Positions 21,161 through 28,824 of a DNA stretch of 37,371 nt are shown here, one piece after another; within the stretch, counting starts at the first letter, position 1, and each line of letters opens with the position of its first letter. A model generated the notes under the pieces. The model was not told where the DNA came from. It worked only from the letters and a program-made list of their open reading frames with translations, and did not search any database. The stretch covers positions 1 to 37,371 of the forward strand of contig JBDRFP010000031.1 in assembly GCA_043818555.1 (NCBI GenBank), given 5' to 3'. The position numbers and the translations under genes are program-made. This DNA is from JAUYIW01 sp043818555 (GTDB taxonomy: Bacteria; Patescibacteriota; Patescibacteriia; UBA9934).

Positions 21161-23782
21161 TTATTGCATCGCAATTCTCCTACGCCTAGAAACATTGTAA
21201 ATTTCTTTAACAATTTCAATCAACAGCAGTTCGGCGAGCGCAATGCCTACCAGAGCCATCCACTCTACAAAAGTCAGGGATGTAAAATTGAACAAGCTCA
21301 TCAGCGGAGCGATTGTGAGCGGGGCGAGCAGGAGCAGGAAGCCTAGCGCAACTCCACCGACCAAGAATTTATTTGCAAACGGATTTGAACGGAACACGCT
21401 TGTGCGCAACTGACGGACAGCGAACACATAAATTAGCGAGTCAATTCCCAGCGCGGCAAAAATGAATGTGCGGATTTCATCAATGTTAAAACCTCTGTCA
21501 AGCAAGTAAAAGTAGATTCCAAATAGCGCAACGTCAGTAAGTATTCCAATGAGGAAAATTAGCACCTTCATCTCTCCGTTCAAAATCTTCTCGTCTTTTT
21601 TGCGCGGCGGTTCTTTCATAATCCCCTTTTCCCCCGGCTCAAAAGTCAGCGCCAGGTTCGGGAAGCCATCAGTAATTAAGTTAATCCACAAAATTTGAGC
21701 TGGGAGGATAGGCAAAGGTAGACCAATAATAAGCGCGCCGAGAACTAAAACAACTTCGCTAAAGCTGTCGGACAGCAAGTAAACGATCATCTTCCTAATG
21801 TTCTCGAAAATAATCCTACCCTCTTTGATTGCGCGCACAATCGTGCTGAAATTATTATCGAGCAGAATCATGTCGGCAGTCTCTTTAGCAACTTCTGTGC
21901 CAGAACCAACGGCCACGCCAATGTCCGCAGCTTTCATTGCCGGAGCGTCGTTCACGCCATCGCCGACCATCGCAACCGGGTGGCCGCGGTGCTGCCAAGC
22001 GCGCACGATGCGCAGCTTATGGCGCGGCACAACGCGAGCAAACACGCTAATCGACTCAATGCGCTCGTAAAGTTCTTCATCATTGAGTTCATCAAGTTCG
22101 ACGCCGGTAATCACATTCTCCGGGCCGGCCGGCAACCCTGCTTGGCGCGCAATAAGCCTGGCGGTCTCCGGATGGTCTCCGGTGATCATAACCGGAATGA
22201 GGCCGGCATCGCGCGCCTGCGCGATTGTGCGCGCCGCCTCCTTGCGCAGCGGGTCGCGGAGCCCTACAAACCCGAGCGGCTTCAAGTCGACTACATCGCT
22301 CTCGTCAATCTCGTCAGTCTTGTCCAAACTCACTGCCTCCGCTGCCATCAGCACCCGAAGACCCCGGTTGGTCATGTTGTTGAACGCATCAAGCAATTTT
22401 TTTCTTTCCGAATCAGTAACATCGGTTTTTGAAAGCAAAGCCTCGGGCGCGCCCACTACAAACAGCCTTGCCTTATTTCCGTCCTTGAAAAGCCTTGCAG
22501 AGAACTTAATGCGAGAATCAAACGGCATGTCTGCCAACTCATCAGATTCCAAAAATTCAGGCACGAAAGTATGGGCAAGCACAAACTTCATGATCGCCAC
22601 TTCTGTCGGAGAGCCGACAAGGGTCTTTTCATCTGCATTGTTCGAGGTTACAACCGAACTTGTGTTCGACAAAGCCATTAAAAGCTCCTTCTGGCCCACG
22701 GTTAATTCTTTACCGATCTTCTCAGGTTCGGAATCAATCCTGACTTCCACGACTTCCATTTGGCCGGTTGTAAGAGTTCCTGTTTTGTCAGTGCAAATTA
22801 CAGAAACGCTTCCAAGAGTTTCGGCAGCGACAAGGCGCCGCACAAGGGCTTTCTGCTTCAGAATCCTCTGCATGCCGATTGCCAATACTACTGTAACAGC
22901 CACAACGAGGCCTTCCGGAACAGCCGAAACAGCAATTGCAACAGCCACCTTAAACATCTCGACCGCTTCCAGGCCGCGCAAAACTCCGGCTACAAAAACA
23001 ATAGTCGCAAGCACCAAAATCGCAATGCCCAGTACGCGCGAGAATACGGCAAGCTGATGCTGCAAAGGAGTTTTTTCATCCTCCACGCCACGCACCAATT
23101 CTGAAATTCTGCCAAGTTCGGTATTTATTCCCGTGCCTACGATCACCGCTTCGGCTTTGCCGGACACTACAACGGTGCCTGCAAAAACCATGCTAGTCTG
23201 GTCGCTCACGATAGCGTCAGCATTCACTGCGTCAATGTTTTTTTTGACTGCGCCGGACTCGCCGGTTAGCGCCGCTTCGTTAACCTCAAATGACTGCGAT
23301 GAAATAATCCTTCCATCGGCTGTAAGTTTGTCGCCTGCTGAAAGAAATACCACATCGCCCGGCACAACATCGTGCGAGTTGATTGTCTCGATAACGCCAC
23401 CGCGACGCGCCTTCACCGTCTGAGGCAAAAACTTTTTGAGCTTCTCAAGCGATCTGTCCGCCTTGTACTCTTCAAAAAATCCAAGCGCAGTGTTAACAAG
23501 CGCTGCCACTAAAATAATTCCGGCATCAAAAAATTCTCCCAATACCACGCTCGCCAATCCTGCAACAATGAGAATCGCCATGAGCGGACTGGTGAATTGC
23601 GAAAATATAATTTTCCAAATTGTTCGCGGAGGCTGTTCCGGCAGAGCGTTATGACCGTATTCTTTTAAGCGATCCTTGGCTTCGACTTTTGATAGTCCGT
23701 TTTTCGAGCTTGAAAAAGCATCAAGTACATCTTGTGGGGATTGATTATGGTAAGGGATGATCTTTGTTTTTGGGTCTGCCAT
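21161..23782 (-). CDS. P-type cation-transporting ATPase, Ca2+-ATPase-like (type II)
   Basis: The product is 873 residues, full length for the family. Motifs in order: N-terminal cation ATPase domain (about 10-75), TGES at 173-176, M4 motif AVPEGL near 288-292, phosphorylation site DKTGT at 332-336, TGDHPETA, and hinge MVGDGVNDAPAMKAADIGVAVG. Six C-terminal helices include WINLITDGFPNLAL. VPEGL with the DGFP region points to type IIA/SERCA or PMR1-like Ca2+ or Mn2+ export across the cytoplasmic membrane; the ion is inferred. It is separated from murD and the GT4 gene by word arrays and is probably transcribed alone. Confidence 0.93.
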   Translation of the reverse strand: MADPKTKIIPYHNQSPQDVLDAFSSSKNGLSKVEAKDRLKEYGHNALPEQPPRTIWKIIFSQFTSPLMAILIVAGLASVVLGEFFDAGIILVAALVNTALGFFEEYKADRSLEKLKKFLPQTVKARRGGVIETINSHDVVPGDVVFLSAGDKLTADGRIISSQSFEVNEAALTGESGAVKKNIDAVNADAIVSDQTSMVFAGTVVVSGKAEAVIVGTGINTELGRISELVRGVEDEKTPLQHQLAVFSRVLGIAILVLATIVFVAGVLRGLEAVEMFKVAVAIAVSAVPEGLVVAVTVVLAIGMQRILKQKALVRRLVAAETLGSVSVICTDKTGTLTTGQMEVVEVRIDSEPEKIGKELTVGQKELLMALSNTSSVVTSNNADEKTLVGSPTEVAIMKFVLAHTFVPEFLESDELADMPFDSRIKFSARLFKDGNKARLFVVGAPEALLSKTDVTDSERKKLLDAFNNMTNRGLRVLMAAEAVSLDKTDEIDESDVVDLKPLGFVGLRDPLRKEAARTIAQARDAGLIPVMITGDHPETARLIARQAGLPAGPENVITGVELDELNDEELYERIESISVFARVVPRHKLRIVRAWQHRGHPVAMVGDGVNDAPAMKAADIGVAVGSGTEVAKETADMILLDNNFSTIVRAIKEGRIIFENIRKMIVYLLSDSFSEVVLVLGALIIGLPLPILPAQILWINLITDGFPNLALTFEPGEKGIMKEPPRKKDEKILNGEMKVLIFLIGILTDVALFGIYFYLLDRGFNIDEIRTFIFAALGIDSLIYVFAVRQLRTSVFRSNPFANKFLVGGVALGFLLLLAPLTIAPLMSLFNFTSLTFVEWMALVGIALAELLLIEIVKEIYNVSRRRRIAMQ

Positions 23783-23789
23783 AGTTGAA

Positions 23790-23896
23790 AATCCTAAATC
23801 CTAATTTCGAAATCCTAAATAAATTCAAAGCTCAAATTTGGATTTTGTATTTTAGATTTATTTAGAGTTTAGGGTTTAGTATTTAGAATTTAAACT
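23790..23896. repeat. Intergenic AATCCTAAAT / ATTTAGGGTTT word array
   Basis: The left half repeats AAATCCTAAAT and the right half repeats its complement (ATTTAGAGTTTAGGGTTTAG), centred near AAATTTGG. It is another long imperfect hairpin of the inverted-word type. Confidence 0.7.
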
Positions 23897-23905
23897 ACTT
23901 ACGCA

Positions 23906-25015
23906 TCAATGCCTCGCTGTCACATAAACCGCCTCGACACGATCTGCAATCACATCCCAATTAAAATGAATGTCCACCGTGGCCTGTGCTTCTTCCGCAC
24001 GCTCTGCAACTAGCTTTGGAGCTTTTATGAGCTCGCTGAGTTTATGATGAAGCTGATCAATATTCCCAGATTCAAATTTAAACCCTGCCCCATGAATCGC
24101 TTCAACATTTTCCGGGATGTCTGAAACCAACGGAGCAATGCCATGACTCATGGCCTCAAGAATCGTTAACGGCAGACCTTCGGCTTCAGACGGATGGACA
24201 TAAAGGTACGCGTTTCCGTAAAGCTGATCGAGCTCGCGGCCTTTTTGAAATCCTAAAAACTTGATTCTGGCGTCGCCCTTGGCAAGCTCGCGCAAGCGCG
24301 TGTAATACTCATCTGTAAAACTCGGAGCTCCGACGAAAACTAAATTCATGTCAGTTTCGATGCCACGAAATGCTTCGATCAGAAAATGCAAACCCTTCTG
24401 AGGCACCAACCGTCCGACATTCACTAAGTACTGATTTGGCTCAAGACCAAACTTTTCCAGCTCATCAGAATCACTCACCTCGACAACTTCAGCTCCATTC
24501 GGAATATAGACTACTTCGCGACCAAAAGTATCGCGGCAATACACCTGAATTACATGCGACACGCTGATGCAATAATGCGGAAGCATTACGGCCGCCCATT
24601 CGCCGATCGACAAATATTTTCGCGCAAACCAGCCCCATTTTTGATGAAACTGATCGCGGGAATGAAATGTGACTATTATTGTTGATCGCGACAAAAGTCG
24701 CGCAATCCATGTCAGAGTCGCCGGACCGACGCCATGGTAGTGAATAACATCGTAGCGGCCAAAAATCGCCTTAATGGTTGCGGTAAAGGCGTAGATGATT
24801 GTTTCAAGGTTCTTTGTATAAATCGTCGGCGCATATTCAAGATGTACGCCTTGAAAGATTTTTGGTCTTTCCGGAGTGTACTTTGCGCGCACAAAAGCAG
24901 TCACTTCGTGCCCAGCATCAACCAGCCGACGAGAAACCTCGGCCACGTGCTTTTCCACACCGCCGGCAATTTCGCCCGCAGTTAATGTTTTTTGTCCAAT
25001 CATTGCAATCCGCAT
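23906..25015 (-). CDS. Glycosyltransferase family 4 (GT-B fold)
   Basis: The product is 369 residues. The N-terminal domain starts MRIAMIGQKTL and has GGVEKHVAEVSRRLVDAGHEV, then VIHYHGVGPATL. The C-terminal domain has YLVNVGRLVPQKGLHFLIEAF and HPSEAEGLPLTILEAMSHG, the E-x7-E donor site. It is likely a mannosyl- or glucosyltransferase-like enzyme for surface glycan; the donor is not known. TATAAT lies six bases before the ATG, so the mRNA is probably leaderless. GGTTTTGGGTGTTA words lie upstream. Confidence 0.92.
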   Translation of the reverse strand: MRIAMIGQKTLTAGEIAGGVEKHVAEVSRRLVDAGHEVTAFVRAKYTPERPKIFQGVHLEYAPTIYTKNLETIIYAFTATIKAIFGRYDVIHYHGVGPATLTWIARLLSRSTIIVTFHSRDQFHQKWGWFARKYLSIGEWAAVMLPHYCISVSHVIQVYCRDTFGREVVYIPNGAEVVEVSDSDELEKFGLEPNQYLVNVGRLVPQKGLHFLIEAFRGIETDMNLVFVGAPSFTDEYYTRLRELAKGDARIKFLGFQKGRELDQLYGNAYLYVHPSEAEGLPLTILEAMSHGIAPLVSDIPENVEAIHGAGFKFESGNIDQLHHKLSELIKAPKLVAERAEEAQATVDIHFNWDVIADRVEAVYVTARH

Positions 25016-25021
25016 GAGTGC

Positions 25022-25027
25022 ATTATA
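25022..25027 (-). promoter_or_regulatory. -10 box of the GT4 gene (leaderless)
   Basis: Minus-strand TATAAT, six bases (GCACTC), then ATG at 25015. No convincing -35 is seen, because the upstream DNA is a GGTTTTGGGTGTTA tandem (25036-25080). Confidence 0.6.
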
Positions 25028-25035
25028 CCTTATTT

Positions 25036-25080
25036 AGGTTCTGGGTGTTAGGTTTTGGGTGTTAGGTTTTGGGTGTTAAA
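25036..25080. repeat. 14-bp tandem GGTTTTGGGTGTTA
   Basis: About three copies, the first with a small change (GGTTCTGGGTGTTA). It is part of the upstream region of the GT4 gene. Confidence 0.75.
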
Positions 25081-25095
25081 TTTAATTCTCACCCC

Positions 25096-25129
25096 ACATA
25101 ACAAAAATACCGCTTACGATTGTAAGCGG
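25096..25129. repeat. 34-bp direct repeat with terminator hairpin, left copy
   Basis: Identical over 34 bp to 25725-25758. On the minus strand it is an intrinsic terminator (CCGCTTAC..GTAAGCGG, then TATTTTTGTT) at the end of the toxin gene. The two copies bracket the toxin-antitoxin unit including its promoter. Confidence 0.9.
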
Positions 25130-25132
25130 TAT

Positions 25133-25396
25133 TTATTCGTAAACTCTATCGTGGCCGCCGAGGGAGAGGAAGATTACTAGCGTGTACGAGTTTTCCTCTT
25201 TGAGGACGATTCTAACGCTGCCTGTCACCGAAATAGCTCGAAGTCCCTGCATACGGCCCTTAAGCGCATGGTTGCGCAGGATCTTGTCGTGTGGGTCCTG
25301 AACAAATGTCGCGATCGTCAGTCTTGTCTTATCCTTCAAAGCCTCAGGCAGCTTACTATATTGCTTTTCGAACTTCTTGTGGTAAACGATCTTCAT
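25133..25396 (-). CDS. YafQ/RelE-type toxin (mRNA interferase)
   Basis: The product is 87 residues. It has the RelE-superfamily pattern: KKFEKQYSKLP, then a helix, LRNHALKGRMQGLRAISV, GSVRIVLKEE and a C-terminal IFLSLGGHDRVYE with the conserved His near the end, closest to YafQ. Such toxins cut mRNA at the ribosome and are held inactive by the RHH antitoxin. The start overlaps the antitoxin stop by four bases (ATGA), as usual for these pairs. The unit is followed directly by the terminator in the 34-bp repeat. Confidence 0.9.
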   Translation of the reverse strand: MKIVYHKKFEKQYSKLPEALKDKTRLTIATFVQDPHDKILRNHALKGRMQGLRAISVTGSVRIVLKEENSYTLVIFLSLGGHDRVYE

Positions 25397-25668
25397 AGTA
25401 GATCGAGATGCTTGAGTGCCTGCTTTGGGCTCATTGATTTACTAATATTCCGGCCATCACGAACCTGCTCGGCGGCCTTAATGATCTCGCTCTCTTCCTG
25501 GATCGTAAAACCATTTTCCGTAACCAAAGGAAACGGAATGCCTTTTTGTAAAACAATCTGTTTTAAATAAAGCTTTATTGCAGACGACATATCAAGCCCA
25601 ATCTCGCTAAGAACCTTGTTGGCTGATTTTTTAGTTTTTTCGTCAATTCGAACCTGGATCGCGCTCAT
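25393..25668 (-). CDS. DinJ/RelB-type antitoxin (ribbon-helix-helix)
   Basis: The product is 91 residues. The N-terminus SAIQVRIDEKTKKSANKVLS and GLDMSSAIKLYLKQIVLQKG are the RHH DNA-binding fold of the DinJ/RelB family. The C-terminal part is the toxin-binding extension. It probably represses its own promoter: ACAGCGT-AGTG-ACGCTGT (25703-25720) is a palindrome lying in the promoter spacer. It pairs with the YafQ-type toxin downstream. Confidence 0.9.
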   Translation of the reverse strand: MSAIQVRIDEKTKKSANKVLSEIGLDMSSAIKLYLKQIVLQKGIPFPLVTENGFTIQEESEIIKAAEQVRDGRNISKSMSPKQALKHLDLL

Positions 25669-25694
25669 ATAAAGTGATTAGATCTTATGGGTTG

Positions 25695-25723
25695 ATTCTA
25701 TCACAGCGTAGTGACGCTGTCCA
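25695..25723 (-). promoter_or_regulatory. TA operon promoter with palindromic operator
   Basis: On the minus strand TGGACA (25718-25723), 17 bases, TAGAAT (25695-25700) preceded by TGA, an extended -10. The palindrome at 25703-25720 overlaps the spacer and the -35, a good position for repression by the antitoxin. Confidence 0.8.
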
Positions 25724-25724
25724 T

Positions 25725-25758
25725 ACATAACAAAAATACCGCTTACGATTGTAAGCGG
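25725..25758. repeat. 34-bp direct repeat with terminator hairpin, right copy
   Basis: A perfect copy of 25096-25129, directly upstream of the TA promoter. The sequence from 25759 to 25950 between this repeat and the tRNA-Lys terminator holds no gene I can support; open frames run through the tRNA and are not credible. Confidence 0.9.
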
Positions 25759-25916
25759 AGCTTTTGGTACGCCGAATGAAATGTCGTCCTCGTCGATTAG
25801 CTGCGCTCGGACTCCCCGGCTGCGTCGCTCGAATGTATCCAACCTCGTTGTCTACATTGCTCGCTATCCTCGCCGTTACGAACCAACAATTTCGTGGGTT
25901 CTCATCCCACGCATAA

Positions 25917-25950
25917 TAAAACCGCCCAGCCTGACGGCTGGACGGTTTTA
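25917..25950 (-). terminator. Terminator of tRNA-Lys
   Basis: AAAACCG-CCCAGCC-TGAC-GGCTGG-CGGTTTT forms a long symmetric hairpin directly after the tRNA's CCA, with a T-run on both strands. The C/A pair is the only mismatch. Confidence 0.85.
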
Positions 25951-26027
25951 TGGTACGCCGGGTGGGATTCGAACCCACGGCCACGGGCTTAAAAGGCCCT
26001 TGCTCTACCGGGCTGAGCTACCGGCGC
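25951..26027 (-). tRNA. tRNA-Lys (TTT)
   Basis: The 77-base minus-strand cloverleaf has acceptor GCGCCGG/CCGGCGT (one G-U), D arm GCTCAGCCCGGTAGAGC, anticodon loop CTTTTAA with anticodon TTT, T arm GTGGGTTCGAATCCCAC, discriminator A and an encoded CCA. It is followed at once by its terminator. Confidence 0.95.
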
Positions 26028-26137
26028 ATCGTATTGTTGAAACGCACATGTTATACCATAAATCTCAGAATTAATCAAGTGCAGCTCATTATATTAGCCT
26101 TACCTCATATAATTATTCAAAGGCCTTGACAATAAAC

Positions 26138-26165
26138 TTGCATTCTGAGCTACATCTGTTATACT
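26138..26165 (+). promoter_or_regulatory. Promoter of the acidic micro-ORF
   Basis: TTGCAT (26138-26143), 16 bases, TATACT (26160-26165), giving a short leader to the ATG at 26198. Confidence 0.65.
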
Positions 26166-26197
26166 AACCGCGCATTATTCATAACCAAGATTTTCCT

Positions 26198-26368
26198 ATG
26201 GACGAAGATACAACAATGCCAGCTACAGACGATGTAGTTGCAGAGCCAGTGGAGGAAACTCCAGCAGAAGAGCCAATGGAAGAGGCTCCAGCAGAAGAAG
26301 TTGAAGCTCCAACCGAAGAGGTTGAGGCTCCAGCAGAAGAGCCTATGGAAGAGGCTCCAGCCGAATAA
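26198..26368 (+). CDS. Acidic Glu/Pro/Ala-rich repeat micro-protein (56 aa)
   Basis: The product is 56 residues, almost wholly Glu, Pro, Ala and Val, made of repeats such as PAEEPMEEAPAEE and EAPTEEVEAP. It has no Arg, Lys or hydrophobic helix, so it should be unfolded. The case for a real gene is its context: a plus-strand promoter before it and a strong terminator after it, both closely fitted to the frame. No clear ribosome site is seen. I do not know its function; a charge-rich linker, ion buffer or nucleic-acid mimic are only guesses. Confidence 0.65.
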   Translation: MDEDTTMPATDDVVAEPVEETPAEEPMEEAPAEEVEAPTEEVEAPAEEPMEEAPAE

Positions 26369-26382
26369 GATCAATACGATCG

Positions 26383-26412
26383 CAAAAAGACGAGCAACCG
26401 GCTCGTCTTTTA
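26383..26412. terminator. Bidirectional terminator between the micro-ORF and murG
   Basis: GACGAGC-AACCG-GCTCGTC forms a 7-bp stem, with AAAAA on one side and TTTT on the other. It can end both the micro-ORF (plus strand) and murG (minus strand), which converge here. Confidence 0.85.
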
Positions 26413-26435
26413 GTTTCAGCTTTCGAAAAAGGGGG

Positions 26436-27506
26436 CTAGACCATCGATCTAGACTCGCTAACAATCTTTTCAGCAGCGTTGAGACTGTAAATTCCGCCAA
26501 TGCCCTTTCCAAGCTCGTTTCTACGATTGTGATCGTTAATCAAGTTCACAATTACCTGTTTTAAAATCTGCGGATTCATTTTCCAAATAATCTCAGCCGC
26601 TCCGCGATCTTCAAGCGCGTGGGCATTCTCTAATTGATGCGAGTCTGGAATCGGCAAAATAACACTCGGCTTACCAAGTTCAGCTAACTCTGTAATCGTC
26701 CCCATGCCGGCACGAGCCACAACAACATCAGCGGCAGCATATGCATCATTCATCTCAGTTGATAAAAACTCAATCGCGGCATAGCCCCTTCCCTTTTCTT
26801 TTAACAAGTCGATCATTTTGCCTTTTCCGGTTACATGAATCACATTCATAGTCGCGAGCAGATCATCTGCAATCGCTTCCATTGCCAGGTTGACGGTCGA
26901 TGCGCCAGTGCCTCCGCCAATCACAAGAACCGTCGGCTTGGCAGGATCGAGGTCGAGCAGGTGCATTAAGCGGTTGCGATCGCCCTTTGCGATTCCATCA
27001 CGCACCAGCCCCCCAACCACAATGGTCTTGCGCGCCGGAAACGCCTTCGCCGACCCTTCCCATGTAACGCTGACGCGTTGCGCAAACGGAGCCATTAACC
27101 TGTTTGCTATCCCAGGCTTAACATCAAGCTGATGAACCCAGCTTGGAATTCTCAAAAGCTTTGCCATCCAAACCACAGGCACGCTCACATATCCGCCAGC
27201 TGTAAACACAATGTCCGGCTTGATTGATTTAAGCAAGACAAATGCCCGAATACAGCTTGCAACCATTAACGGACCAATCGTTACCCATGCCCACCACTTG
27301 TGGCGATCTAGCTTTGGCGCCAGAAGAGGATAAAACGCAATGCCCTTGTCTTCGACCAAAGATTTCTCAGGCCCGGAAGGAGTTCCAATCCAGGATACCT
27401 TCACGCCCTCTTCGACCTTCTGCCACTCGCTTACAATGCCAAAAAGAGGAGTGACTGGTCCAAGAGTACCTCCGCCGGTCATTAGGATGTGGGTCTTCTT
27501 TTCCAT
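26436..27506 (-). CDS. murG: UDP-N-acetylglucosamine transferase MurG
   Basis: The product is 356 residues. The glycine-rich N-terminus reads MTGGGTLGPVTPLFGIVSEW, where classical MurG has GGTGGHVFPALA; this is a divergent form. Typical parts are VFTAGGYVSVPVVWMAKLL, VHQLDVKPGIANRLM, LVIGGGTGASTVNLAMEAI and the donor site RAGMGTITELAELGKPSVILPIPDSHQLENA. It adds GlcNAc to lipid I at the inner face of the membrane. It starts 23 bp after ftsW on the same strand, and ftsW follows mraY, so mraY-ftsW-murG form the usual cluster. Confidence 0.93.
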   Translation of the reverse strand: MEKKTHILMTGGGTLGPVTPLFGIVSEWQKVEEGVKVSWIGTPSGPEKSLVEDKGIAFYPLLAPKLDRHKWWAWVTIGPLMVASCIRAFVLLKSIKPDIVFTAGGYVSVPVVWMAKLLRIPSWVHQLDVKPGIANRLMAPFAQRVSVTWEGSAKAFPARKTIVVGGLVRDGIAKGDRNRLMHLLDLDPAKPTVLVIGGGTGASTVNLAMEAIADDLLATMNVIHVTGKGKMIDLLKEKGRGYAAIEFLSTEMNDAYAAADVVVARAGMGTITELAELGKPSVILPIPDSHQLENAHALEDRGAAEIIWKMNPQILKQVIVNLINDHNRRNELGKGIGGIYSLNAAEKIVSESRSMV

Positions 27507-27529
27507 AGGTCATATTGGTCCAATGGGAC

Positions 27530-28636
27530 CTATTGTGTGCGTCTGGACACGTTTAAAACCAGCCCGGCTGCAGCGAGCGAAACCACAAGCGATGTTCCGC
27601 CATAACTCATGAACGGAAGCGGCACGCCGGTGATTGGCATAATCCCGACCATTGCGCCAACATTCACGAGCGCCTGTACGCCAAACCATGCAATAATCCC
27701 AACTACAACATATTTTCCAAAATTATCGCTCGCGCTTTCAGCAATCCTCAGCCCCCTCATAATCATCAACAAAAATACTATCAGAAAACCTGCTGTGAGT
27801 AAAAATCCGAGCTCCTCGCTCATCACGGCGAAAATCGAGTCCCCTGCAACTTCTGGCAAGTATTGAAACTTCTGTAGCGAATGCCCATACCCACGGCCAA
27901 AAAATCCACCTGACCCAATCGCGAGTAACGCTTGGTTGATCTGGTAGCCGATCCCGAGCGGGTCAAGCTCAGGATGCAAAAATGTCATAAACCGCGCTGC
28001 CCTGTACGGCGAAGTCTGGATCGCCATCCAAAACGCCACCAAGCCTGCGCCGCCAATACCGAGCAAATAAACCAACGGCCCGCCGGCGATGAAGTAGATC
28101 ATAAACGCCATGCTGGCAATGATTGACAGGGTTCCAAGGTCGGGCTGCAATAACATCAATACCGAAATCACTCCGAGGATTAACATAAATGGGACAAGCC
28201 CGGCATGAAAATCCTTAAGCTCGTCTCGGCGCTTTTCGATCCAGGCGGCGAGATATATCAAAAATGTCAGCTTCACAATCTCAGAAGGCTGAAACGAAAA
28301 CGCTCCCAAATCAACCCAGCTGTTTGCAAATGTGCCAAAGTCAGTTCCGACACCTGGAATAAATACCATTACAAGAAGCCCAACGGAAATGAGCAGCATT
28401 GGAAACGCCAACTTTTTCCAGGTTTTGTACGGAGTGTAAAGCGCAATAAGAAAAGCCGCAAGGCCGGGCAGAAGGCCAAGCAGAAGCTGGTGTTTAAGAA
28501 AATAATAACTGTCGCCGAATTTGTCATAGCCAAGCGGGCTGGAAGCAGAGGTTAGGATTATCAAACCGAAGACGGTGATTCCGAGCACAAGGAATAGGAA
28601 TTGCTTATCGATTTTCCAGTCGTTGATTTTTGGCAT
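27530..28636 (-). CDS. ftsW: Lipid II polymerase / division protein FtsW (SEDS family)
   Basis: The product is 368 residues with about ten transmembrane helices. The SEDS signs are the loop WVDLGAFSFQPSEIVKLTFLIYLA, LLQPDLGTLSIIASMAFM, GIGYQINQALLAIGSGGFFGRGYGHSLQKFQYLPE, with catalytic-type Asp region VAGDSIFAVMSEELGF, and GVPLPFMSYGGTSLV near the C-terminus. FtsW polymerises lipid II at the septum together with a penicillin-binding protein, which is not in this window. RodA cannot be excluded, but the place between mraY and murG favours FtsW. Confidence 0.94.
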   Translation of the reverse strand: MPKINDWKIDKQFLFLVLGITVFGLIILTSASSPLGYDKFGDSYYFLKHQLLLGLLPGLAAFLIALYTPYKTWKKLAFPMLLISVGLLVMVFIPGVGTDFGTFANSWVDLGAFSFQPSEIVKLTFLIYLAAWIEKRRDELKDFHAGLVPFMLILGVISVLMLLQPDLGTLSIIASMAFMIYFIAGGPLVYLLGIGGAGLVAFWMAIQTSPYRAARFMTFLHPELDPLGIGYQINQALLAIGSGGFFGRGYGHSLQKFQYLPEVAGDSIFAVMSEELGFLLTAGFLIVFLLMIMRGLRIAESASDNFGKYVVVGIIAWFGVQALVNVGAMVGIMPITGVPLPFMSYGGTSLVVSLAAAGLVLNVSRRTQ

Positions 28637-28652
28637 GTGGTCAGGAAGCTGA

Positions 28653-28819
28653 GTTTATTCCCAGGCCTGCGGTGGTTTATTATTGGGGAGCCTGGTATAT
28701 TTTCGTGCTGCGTGATTTATTATTTGAAAGCTAGGGCATATTATCTAAAACAATAAACCTTACCGCCTGATATTAAACCTTGTCCTTCAACGATAAACTA
28801 CGTCAAAACGACAATAAAC
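28653..28819. repeat. Phased GTTTATT box array, two inverted halves (array B)
   Basis: Plus-direction boxes GTTTATT, GTTTATT, GTATATT, ATTTATT and GCATATT occur at 28653, 28675, 28695, 28715 and 28736. Inverse boxes AATAAAC, ATTAAAC, GATAAAC and AATAAAC follow at 28752, 28772, 28792 and 28813. The spacing is 20-22 bp throughout. It fills the gap between the mraY stop and the ftsW start, in the same arrangement as array A. Confidence 0.85.
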
Positions 28820-28824
28820 TTCGC

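Noticed and set aside
25685..26074. Open frames on both strands running through the tRNA-Lys gene and its terminator
   Set aside because: They translate a tRNA and a terminator and have no start context. They are accidental.
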